Shown here piece by piece: positions 1-5,770 of a stretch of DNA of 64,000 nt (position 1 is its first letter; each line of letters begins with the position of its first letter). Below the pieces are notes generated by a model. The model saw only the letters and a program-made list of their open reading frames with translations. It ran no database searches and was not told the origin of the DNA. Position numbers and translations under genes: made by a program. Source of the DNA: an uncultured Oscillospiraceae bacterium. GTDB lineage: Bacteria > Bacillota > Clostridia > Oscillospirales > Oscillospiraceae. The stretch is from the NCBI GenBank assembly GCA_947581795.1, contig CANPVS010000007.1:1-64000 (forward strand). The letters run 5' to 3'.

Positions 1-77
<77 letters not shown>

Positions 78-86
78 AGGTAAAAA

Positions 87-117
87 GAAAGACACGCGAA
101 AGCGTGCTTTCTTTTTT
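87..117 (+). terminator. Rho-independent terminator after the tRNA-Ala-like sequence
   Basis: A GAAAG-A-CACGC stem pairs with GCGTG-CTTTC around a GAAA tetraloop, followed by six T. The CACGC/GCGTG core recurs in the hairpins at 868-888, 2423-2441 and 3489-3510. Confidence 0.75.
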
Positions 118-127
118 GGTGGATTTT

Positions 128-147
128 TGCAACTAAATTTAGTTGCA
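128..147. promoter_or_regulatory. 20-bp perfect palindrome upstream of hicA
   Basis: The sequence TGCAACTAAATTTAGTTGCA is its own reverse complement and lies 41 bp before the hicA start. HicB antitoxins commonly bind palindromes in front of their own operon, so this is a candidate HicB operator. One half-site, TTTAGTTGCA, recurs at about 3631-3640. Confidence 0.5.
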
Positions 148-188
148 TTTTAATGTCAGTTCATAGCGCTTATTACCAGATTGGAGGT

Positions 189-449
189 ATGACTGTGGGA
201 CAAAAGGAAAAGCTGATAGAGAAGCTGAAGGCCAAGCCCAGGACGTTCACTTTTGACGACGCGGAGGCGCTTCTGCGGTACTTCTCCTATACGCGCACCA
301 ACAAGGGCCGCACCAGCGGCTCAAGGGTCATGTTCGTCAGCGACACATACGCCCCGATCTTGCTTCACAAACCCCACCCCCGAAAGGAGCTTTTGGAATA
401 CCAAGTCAAACAACTCATAGAGATTTTGGAACAGGAGGGTCTGATATGA
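189..449 (+). CDS. hicA: HicA-family toxin (mRNA interferase)
   Basis: This 86-aa protein belongs to the HicA family, whose dsRBD-like fold cleaves mRNA and is neutralised by HicB. The start at 189 follows GGAGG with good spacing; the upstream in-frame ATG at 153 has no such site. Visible features are a lysine-rich N-terminal helix, the segment GRTSGSRVMF, and LHKPHPRKELLEYQVKQL near the C-terminus. The usual catalytic GSH is GSR here. Several HicA-like subgroups carry the KPHP segment instead, so activity cannot be assumed or excluded. It overlaps hicB by 4 bp (ATGA), as expected of a co-translated toxin-antitoxin pair. Confidence 0.85.
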   Translation: MTVGQKEKLIEKLKAKPRTFTFDDAEALLRYFSYTRTNKGRTSGSRVMFVSDTYAPILLHKPHPRKELLEYQVKQLIEILEQEGLI

Positions 450-787
450 GCAATACGATGGAATACAAGGGCTATATCGGCAGCGTGGAGTTTTCCGAGG
501 CAGATGGCGTTTTCTTCGGAAAGGTGTTGGGCATACGGGCCCTTATCTCCTATGAGGGAACCACCGCAAAAGAACTTATCGGAGATTTCCATGGCGCGGT
601 GGACGATTACCTGGCGCTGTGCGAGGAAAACGGCACCGAGCCTGAAAAGGCATATAAGGGCAGCTTCAACGTGCGGATATCGCCGGAGTTGCACCGACAG
701 GCCGTGACCTACGCCGCCGCCCACCAGATGACCCTCAACAGCTTTGTGGAAAGCGCCATGCGAAACACTTTACGCTCCCAGAATTGA
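446..787 (+). CDS. hicB: HicB-family antitoxin
   Basis: This 113-aa protein is the partner of the upstream toxin. Residues about 1-65 form the HicB partial RNase H-like fold, with YKGYIGSVEFSEADGVFFGK followed by LISYEGTTAKEL. Residues about 75-113 form a ribbon-helix-helix or similar DNA-binding tail, with FNVRISPELHRQAV and LNSFVESAMRNTL. In this family the N-terminal domain covers the toxin and the tail binds the operon's own promoter. The palindrome at 128-147 is the likely site. The operon terminator lies at 868-888 and has been split by an insertion sequence. Confidence 0.88.
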   Translation: MSNTMEYKGYIGSVEFSEADGVFFGKVLGIRALISYEGTTAKELIGDFHGAVDDYLALCEENGTEPEKAYKGSFNVRISPELHRQAVTYAAAHQMTLNSFVESAMRNTLRSQN

Positions 788-868
788 TAAAATGGGGGCA
801 TAGAAACCATGATTTGGGATGGTGAACCGTCAAAAACGCACCCCCCCACTTACATCATAAGCAAAAAG

Positions 869-887
869 GACACGCGAATGCGTGTCC
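869..887. repeat. Target-site duplication, left copy
   Basis: The 19-bp sequence GACACGCGAATGCGTGTCC is itself a hairpin and recurs at 2423-2441 on the other side of the insertion sequence. The left copy keeps the upstream A-run but has lost its T-tract, which now follows the right copy. It was therefore probably the hicAB terminator before insertion. Confidence 0.8.
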
Positions 888-2422
888 CAGTCTGTCAAAG
901 AAGGAGGCGTTTTCAGGGGGCGAGAACGGCTCGTTTTTGCATACAGGTGCGAAACGGCCAGAAGACATGGGGAAAGCAGAGCTTACCCCAACTCCATACC
1001 GCCATCTTTTTCAGATTCATCGCAGCAAACTTCAGCCTCACCCAGGTCGTCACCCGGGCCAGACCTCGGTGCTGCGTGTATCGCATCGCGTGCTTCTCCT
1101 TCGCGTCCGCGAACACTCGCTCAATCGTCTCTTTTCTCCTGGCATATATCTGCTTGCCTCGCTCTGTCTTTCGCAGAGCCTCCGCCAGCTCAAGGTGCTC
1201 CTGCCATATATGCCTTGTCAGCTGCCTCTGCCCCTTCTCATTCGCTCCACATGCCTCCCGGCTGGGACAGTTCCTGCATATGCTCGGCGTGCTTCGGTAT
1301 GTCCGTTTCCCTTCCCGGTCCGTGGTCGTGTGCCGCAATGCCTTCCCCTCCGGGCAGATATAGCTGTCTGCCCCCGCGTCATATTCGTACTCCCATGACT
1401 TGAAGACGTCTTTCTTGTAGTTCCTTCTCGTATACGGCAGGATGGGTATCCGCCCATCCTCCAGCACCTTCTTCGCTATCCACGCTGTCTTGTATCCCGC
1501 GTCCATTACTATAAACTCTGCTTCTTCTTTGAATCTCTCCGTTACCTTGTCATACACCTTGTCCCATGCCACGCTGTCATGTATGTTCCCCGCCGTTACC
1601 TCTACTCCCAGTACCATCCCATGCCTGTCACAGGCTGTGTGCGCTTCATACGCAAATTGCTTCTCGTGCTCTCCTTTCACAAACATCCCTGCGTCCGGGT
1701 CCGTGGTGGATACCGTCTTCGTCACCGTTCCCCCATGGGTGTCATCGTCGTCATCCTCGTCGTCCTCTATGGGCCCTTTCCCCAGCGCTTCCCTCTCCGC
1801 GTTCACTTCCGCCCGCAGCTGCTCCTCGTACACCTTCGCCGCTTTCTTCACCTGTTCCTTCTGGTATTTCTTCTTATTCGCGCTCGCTTTTATATGCGTC
1901 CCATCTATGTAAATCTCTCTTGGGTCTACCATCCGGTGGTTTATTGCTTTGTTTAGGATATGCTCAAAGATCTCCTCTCCCAGCTCCGGCGGAAATCGCT
2001 TGCAGAACGCATAGCTCACTGTCGCAAAGTGTGGGATATTCTCCAATAGCCCATATCCCAGAAACCAACGGTATGCTATATTGACCTGGATTTCCCGGTA
2101 TGTCTGCCGCAGGGAAGGTATACCGAACAGGTGTTGGATGAGCACCATCTTTATCAGAACTACCGGGTCTGTCCCCGGCCGCCCCACTTCATGGTTATAA
2201 TACGGGTCCAGCCTCTCATACAGCCAGTCATAGTCCATGACCTTCTCTATCTTTCGCAGCAGATGATCTTCCGGCACCAGTGCGTCTATATCCGTGATCA
2301 CCACATCTCGCCGCGCGTCTTTTCTCCATTCGTCCATCTCTTTACCCCCCCACTCACACACATTCTCTCTTCCCCCATTATACCAAAAACTCCCCAATTC
2401 GGGGAGTTCTTTGACAGACTGA
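888..2422 (-). mobile_element. IS1182-family insertion sequence
   Basis: The element is about 1,535 bp. It is bounded by 15-bp perfect terminal inverted repeats, CAGTCTGTCAAAGAA at 888-902 and its reverse complement at 2407-2421, and flanked by 19-bp direct repeats at 869-887 and 2423-2441. It contains one transposase gene on the minus strand. The element looks complete. Its target was a terminator-type palindrome, and a preference for palindromic targets has been noted for members of this family. Confidence 0.85.
913..2337 (-). CDS. IS1182-family transposase
   Basis: This 474-aa DDE transposase moves the surrounding element. The N-terminal DUF772-type region includes DYDWLYERLDPYYNHEVGRP and the motif GIPSLRQTYREIQ. 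The DDE core shows IYIDGTHIKASANKKK (first Asp), FIVMDAGYKTAWIAKK (second Asp) and RKETIERVFADAKEKH (Glu). An acidic EDDEDDDDD stretch sits between the first two. A cysteine group, CRNCPSREAC, precedes the last motif. The start at 2337 has a G-rich ribosome binding site at the right distance; the longer reading frame to 2496 would cross the element's end and is not used. No frameshift or stop is visible. Confidence 0.88.
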   Translation of the reverse strand: MDEWRKDARRDVVITDIDALVPEDHLLRKIEKVMDYDWLYERLDPYYNHEVGRPGTDPVVLIKMVLIQHLFGIPSLRQTYREIQVNIAYRWFLGYGLLENIPHFATVSYAFCKRFPPELGEEIFEHILNKAINHRMVDPREIYIDGTHIKASANKKKYQKEQVKKAAKVYEEQLRAEVNAEREALGKGPIEDDEDDDDDTHGGTVTKTVSTTDPDAGMFVKGEHEKQFAYEAHTACDRHGMVLGVEVTAGNIHDSVAWDKVYDKVTERFKEEAEFIVMDAGYKTAWIAKKVLEDGRIPILPYTRRNYKKDVFKSWEYEYDAGADSYICPEGKALRHTTTDREGKRTYRSTPSICRNCPSREACGANEKGQRQLTRHIWQEHLELAEALRKTERGKQIYARRKETIERVFADAKEKHAMRYTQHRGLARVTTWVRLKFAAMNLKKMAVWSWGKLCFPHVFWPFRTCMQKRAVLAP

Positions 2423-2441
2423 GACACGCGAATGCGTGTCC
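2423..2441. repeat. Target-site duplication, right copy
   Basis: This is a second copy of the 19-bp hairpin GACACGCGAATGCGTGTCC, followed by six T. It keeps the T-tract that the left copy at 869-887 lost. Confidence 0.8.
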
Positions 2442-2529
2442 TTTTTTGTGCTTTATATAGCCGTGGGATTGCAACGAATTGAAGGTGCACGTTCAAATAT
2501 CACAATTTCCCAGCAAGAGGAAAAACACC

Positions 2530-2559
2530 TTGCAATTTACAAAATGGATGATATATTAT
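2530..2559 (+). promoter_or_regulatory. Sigma-A-type promoter for the leader-peptide operon
   Basis: A TTGCAA -35 box (2530-2535) and a TATTAT -10 box (2554-2559) are separated by 18 bp. Transcription would start near 2566, about 350 nt before the first peptide gene. Confidence 0.55.
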
Positions 2560-2565
2560 AAAGGT

Positions 2566-2914
2566 AACAAGATGACAAAGGCAGGCCACGGGGTGGTAGC
2601 AACACCCCGTAGCCCTATGCAGGAGGGTAGGCTCCTACACAGCGATTTACGCGCCCAGGCCCCATTATACCTTTTCCCGAGGGAAAAGGTCAAGGGGCTA
2701 TGTGTGTTGTGTATAGCGGTGTGGGGTTTTCGCCCTGCACCGCTTTTGTCGTCTTGGCGGGGCGGCCTTTGGGGGTCGGAGCGTTCCGATCCCCAGGGCG
2801 GCCTTGTCAAGGCCGTGCACACCCGTAGGGACCCGCTCGTTTCCATATGGGAGCGCCCCCCGTTTTTACCACTGGAACAACAAACAAAAGTTTACAAAAC
2901 AGGGAGGAACTACC
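2566..2914 (+). ncRNA. Long structured 5' leader or RNA before the double-glycine peptides
   Basis: This stretch has no convincing gene but holds at least six strong hairpins in series. They include GGGGTG/CACCCC (about 2590-2613), CCTTTTCCC/GGAAAAGG (about 2670-2690), a CGGTG/CACCG stem (about 2720-2745), GGGGATCGGA/TCCGATCC-type pairing (about 2774-2800) and GGCCTTGTCAAGGCC (about 2802-2817). A C-rich stretch followed by TTTTT lies at about 2860-2872. It could be a regulatory leader or an independent RNA. No known riboswitch was recognised. Confidence 0.4.
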
Positions 2915-3088
2915 ATGAGCGAGGAAAAGAAACCGGACGAAAAGACAGGCGCAGCCGCCTTGGATGATGCCGCCCTAGAAGCTGTCTCTGGAGGAGAAAA
3001 GCAACGGCCGTCGCAGGTTTGGGCAGACGCGGCCTGGGACTGGGTAAAAGGGCAGATAAACGCGGATGATAAGGAGCAGCAGCCATGA
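2915..3088 (+). CDS. Double-glycine leader peptide 1 (RiPP or bacteriocin-like precursor)
   Basis: This is a 57-aa peptide with AGGGAGG just upstream of its ATG. The N-terminal part is charged (MSEEKKPDEK) and ends in LDDAALEAVSGG. That resembles the leader of peptides cut after Gly-Gly by C39 peptidase-containing exporters. The remaining 30 residues are polar with no cysteine and have two Trp-containing turns (VWADAAWDWVKG). It overlaps the next peptide gene by ATGA, so the two are probably made together, as in two-peptide bacteriocins. No modifying enzyme, peptidase or exporter gene is in the window. The leader-type assignment is by motif; the function is inferred. Confidence 0.6.
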   Translation: MSEEKKPDEKTGAAALDDAALEAVSGGEKQRPSQVWADAAWDWVKGQINADDKEQQP

Positions 3089-3261
3089 GCGAAGAGAAGA
3101 AACTGAACGACGAGACCTTGGAAGGTGTGACCGGCGGTGCCAACGGCTCACTTGAGAGAGTCCCTGGGAACACTTTTGAGGAAAAGACGAAGTATCTGGC
3201 AGACCAGACCAATCAGCAGTTGATGGACTTCCTGCAAAAGAACGGAGAGAACAAGCCATAA
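3085..3261 (+). CDS. Double-glycine leader peptide 2
   Basis: This is a 58-aa peptide that starts inside the stop of peptide 1. Its leader, MSEEKKLNDETLEGVTGG, matches peptide 1 in plan: MSEEKK, acidic helix, then V-S/T-G-G. The predicted 40-residue core begins ANGSLERVPGNTFEE and is hydrophilic with no Cys, so thioether rings are not possible and disulfides are not expected. The related but broken peptide at 13461-13797 shows that this genome segment keeps several such precursors apart from any maturation cluster. Confidence 0.6.
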   Translation: MSEEKKLNDETLEGVTGGANGSLERVPGNTFEEKTKYLADQTNQQLMDFLQKNGENKP

Positions 3262-3356
3262 GCGAAGAAACGGCAGCCAGCGGCCAGGAGCGGGTCAGGA
3301 CGCCCAGGCTGATGTACTCATGATTTGCCCATCGTGACGACAGCAATAGATTTGAC

Positions 3357-3384
3357 TTGACAGGCACACGGTGGGTGTTATAAC
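3357..3384 (+). promoter_or_regulatory. Promoter for a candidate small RNA
   Basis: A TTGACA -35 box (3357-3362) is followed by a 16-bp spacer and TATAAC (3379-3384). No gene begins within 300 bp downstream, but a terminator does lie at 3489-3514. Confidence 0.5.
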
Positions 3385-3390
3385 AGCAGC

Positions 3391-3515
3391 GCGGGAGACT
3401 GAAAGGGCGACGTGATAGGGGGAGCAGAAAGTATGATCCGGGCTCCCGGATCATATGTTACGCACCCCCAAATACCTCTCCTAAGAAAAGGACACGCAGG
3501 TGCGTGTCCTTTTTC
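3391..3515 (+). ncRNA. Candidate small RNA with own promoter and terminator
   Basis: A transcript from the promoter at 3357-3384 would be about 120 nt. It contains a strong hairpin ATGATCCGG/CCGGATCAT (about 3433-3454) enclosed by GGGGG/CCCCC pairing, and ends in the terminator AGGACACGC/GCGTGTCCT plus T-run at 3489-3514. Its segment CAGAAAGTATGAT also occurs at 4-16, in the damaged 5' part of the tRNA-Ala-like sequence. The match to any known RNA family is unknown. Confidence 0.4.
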
Positions 3516-3719
3516 GTTGCCCGGCGTTCCAACCGGGACGCCCTTTTTTCATACCCCGGAAATGCGTCTCACCGTGAGATGCATTTTCCTGTCAGCGAGA
3601 CCCGCCGCCAAGGCGGGCTATTTGTCATATTTAGTTGCAATCCCGCTTTCTCCATGTTAGAGTGGAGCCAGACAGATATAATCCATCCTTCAAACAAGGG
3701 TTATGGGAGGTGTTTTCGG
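3516..3719. other. Hairpin-rich spacer
   Basis: Three further hairpins follow the small RNA: GGCGTTCC/GGGACGCC with six T (about 3523-3549), AATGCGTCTCA/TGAGATGCATT (about 3561-3586) and CCCGCC/GGCGGG (about 3602-3618). TTTAGTTGCAATCCCGC at about 3631 combines a half-site of the hicA palindrome with a sequence like the T-arm of the tRNA-Ala. A TATAAT (about 3677) may serve the next gene. Confidence 0.4.
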
Positions 3720-4604
3720 ATGCGGCCGGGACTGGGAAAATTTATGATGGAACTGCGGCGGGAATCAAAGCGACGGGAAAACCAAGGTAAACCGCCGCTC
3801 ACCTCCCCAGATGTGGTACAGACCGCAGATTTTACCTTTTCTCTCTTTGACCCCCTTGAACGGGAGGGTGACAGCGGGACGCTGCTTTTGGCGCGGCAGA
3901 AGGGGGACCGTCAGAGGCGGTATGTTGTCAAGCATGCCTGTACGGACTGCGCCTGCAATGAGTACGTATATACAAAGCTCGCCCAGGCGATGGGGTATAC
4001 GATGCCAGGGGCGGTCCTGTTCCAACTCTCTCCCGCGGAAAAGCGCCGGTATTTTAAAACGGAGTACCTGGTGGGGATACGGTATATAGACATGGAGATC
4101 GAGGCCCCCTCCTATGCCGAGATCCGGGAAATGGCGTCCAACTGGCAGGAATACTTCTCCTTCCTGGGGATGTATGCCATGTTTGAAGAGGCGGACAGCT
4201 TGGAAACGCCTCTCGGGAAAGATCGCAAGATCTATCGCATCGACACGACGGACGCGTTTCCCCTCAGTTTCTAGCAGCTTGATATGGCGGGGATAGATCA
4301 GGATCTTAATGGCGAAAATCCCCATGACCTTATAAAGGCACAGCTTTTGTCCAATGATTTTTCCCAGACGCTGTGGCGCGGCGGATGCGACGTCGGCCTG
4401 GAGCTCTGCCAAAAGAAAGACAAGGCCGGTATCCCCTATTATTTTGAGCCTTTTGCGCGCATTCAGGAGATACGCGAGGACTATATCGACGGTTTTCTGA
4501 ACACGCTATGCTATTTTTATCCGGATTTTATCGGAGAGTATCTGAAGCGGTACATTTCCACGCTGCAGGCGTATTGCGCGGCGTATTTGAAAGAAACGCG
4601 GTGA
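3720..4604 (+). pseudogene. Kinase-fold-like protein interrupted by an in-frame amber codon
   Basis: The reading frame runs 294 codons but is broken by one TAG at codon 185 (4272-4274). The frame is the same before and after. The ATG at 3720 follows GGGAGG. The upstream part has YVVKH (residues 68-72), then CNEYVYTKLAQAMGY, then FKTEYLVG, then YRIDTTDAF just before the stop. This order resembles the lysine, helix-C glutamate, hinge and metal-binding Asp of HipA or eukaryote-like kinases. The downstream part, rich in Tyr, Leu and Phe, looks like a C-terminal helical lobe. I cannot name the family. It may be a recent pseudogene, or the amber may be read through. A strong terminator follows. Confidence 0.5.
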
Positions 4605-4628
4605 GGGGGCTTCCTCACCGCGTTTTTG
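4594..4628 (+). terminator. Terminator of the amber-interrupted gene
   Basis: AACGCGGTGAGG pairs with CCTCACCGCGTT, followed by a T-run. The stem includes the TGA stop codon of the gene. Confidence 0.8.
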
Positions 4629-4652
4629 CGGAAACAGGCAGGTTTGACGCGG

Positions 4653-5291
4653 TCAGTGACCGGGGAAAGCGAGGGGCCGGGTCTCCCGCTGGCCCCAGTC
4701 CAGACGCTGGCCGCACCGGTCGCAGTAGTTCTGGCGGTCCCGTTCCACGGCGACCCCGCAGGCGGGACAAACGGGAAAGACCATGCAGCCGGAGGCGTAT
4801 TGCCGCTCCATCACCATGGAGACCGGCGCCGGGATGCTCTTCCGGATCGCCTCGTCGATGAACTGGTATGGGAAGTCGGGCGTCACCGGCGTCTTCGCCG
4901 GCTCTTGAAAGAGAAGACTGGGATATCGGTCTATGGCGGTGTAGTAGGGAAGGTCGAGCCTGGAATAGACGGCCAGGTAGTGGAGCATCTCTCTGGGCGT
5001 GGGGGCCTGCTTCACAGACTGGCCGATATAAAAAGCGGTCAGATCCTGCTCCGCCATCGCGTCCCAGCACAGGCGTGTGAGGCGCTCAATGCTCTTGGTG
5101 ACGGCGGCGGTCCTCAGGCGGAGGAGCTTTGCCACAGGCGGATAGACCAGTTTGGTGACGCGGATATCCTCCGCGGCGATATGCTGCTCGAAGATAAGGC
5201 TGCCGGTGATATCGATGGCGAGGGCGAGGGGTCGGATATCCGAGCGCACGGGACCGAGGATCCTGCGCACAATGACCTCGCCGCTCGCCAT
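4653..5291 (-). CDS. Spo0A-C-like DNA-binding protein with C-terminal zinc ribbon
   Basis: This is a 212-aa protein. Residues about 38-85 (RVTKLVYPPVAKLLRLRTAA, then SIERLTRLCWDAM) follow the helix pattern of the Spo0A C-terminal DNA-binding domain: V-T-K-x-x-Y-P-x-V-A-K, then S/T-x-x-V-x-x-x-I-E-R, ending in a Trp helix. There is no receiver domain. Cys175, Cys178, Cys190 and Cys193 form a CPAC/CDRC zinc ribbon. The ATG has GAGGTGA upstream. This is probably a transcription factor acting in the cytoplasm, perhaps in sporulation or a phage-like programme; the role is inferred from the domain only. It converges on the kinase-like gene. Confidence 0.6.
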   Translation of the reverse strand: MASGEVIVRRILGPVRSDIRPLALAIDITGSLIFEQHIAAEDIRVTKLVYPPVAKLLRLRTAAVTKSIERLTRLCWDAMAEQDLTAFYIGQSVKQAPTPREMLHYLAVYSRLDLPYYTAIDRYPSLLFQEPAKTPVTPDFPYQFIDEAIRKSIPAPVSMVMERQYASGCMVFPVCPACGVAVERDRQNYCDRCGQRLDWGQRETRPLAFPGH

Positions 5292-5439
5292 AGCCGGAAC
5301 TCACCTCATCCGAAGGGATTTTGTTCCATAATATGACAAAAAACGACAATCACACGTTTTGTGACAAAAGCGGACAAAAATTCTATTTTCTTCCAATTCT
5401 CCGGAGAGATATGTAGTAAAGTAATCGCCCGGGAACCAA

Positions 5440-5482
5440 TGGTCCCTTATAGGGCTCCCGCAAAAGCCCAGCGAAATGGGTT
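5440..5482 (+). repeat. Partial Family 1 repeat (first hairpin only)
   Basis: AGGGCTCCCGCAAAAGCCCA and the following GCGAAATGGGTTT resemble the start of the full copy at 5500 (AGGGCTCCCACAGGAGCCCA). The closing 3' arm is lost. It looks like a decayed tandem duplicate. Confidence 0.5.
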
Positions 5483-5499
5483 TCAAAGAAAATAGGGCT

Positions 5500-5608
5500 C
5501 CCACAGGAGCCCAACGAAGTGGGTCCTGTGGGAAAAAGGAGAAATGCCCCTGGCCGATGAGTGGCGAGCCGCTTAAGGCTCGCTATCATCTTCAGGGGTA
5601 TTTCGACG
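5500..5608 (+). repeat. Family 1 structured repeat, copy A (109 nt)
   Basis: Hairpin 1 is CCCACAGGA/TCCTGTGGG around an inner GCCCAACGAAGTGGGT. A purine linker with AGGAG follows. Hairpin 2 has outer stem ATGCCCCTGG/TCAGGGGTAT, an internal CC/TT loop, then GATGA/TCATC and TGGCGAGCC/GGCTCGCTA. The element ends TCGACG. Its length and architecture equal those of copies at 21360 and 29703, while the stem sequences differ by paired changes. No gene is evident in the rest of 5292-5770 apart from the partial copy and the inverted repeat at 5722. Confidence 0.75.
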
Positions 5609-5721
5609 TTGTGGTACGGGTGTTCTTACAGGATTCCGTAAGGATGTCCCAATTTTCAATGGTTTGCGGGCAGACACACAGCGATATTTACAAGCCTACT
5701 GCGCGGATACCCTCACCAGAC

Positions 5722-5759
5722 ATTATCTCGTGAAAACCATAGTCATTTCACGAGATAAT
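5722..5759. repeat. 14-bp inverted repeat downstream of the Schlafen-like gene
   Basis: ATTATCTCGTGAAA and its exact reverse complement are separated by 10 bp. There is no T-run on the minus strand, so a classical terminator is doubtful; it could be an end of an acquired segment. The motif CACGAGATA occurs once more directly after it. Confidence 0.6.
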
Positions 5760-5770
5760 CACGAGATAGG

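Noticed and set aside
2556-2846. A minus-strand gene in the structured leader.
   Set aside because: It has no ribosome site, its composition is unlike a protein, and the region is explained by nested hairpins.
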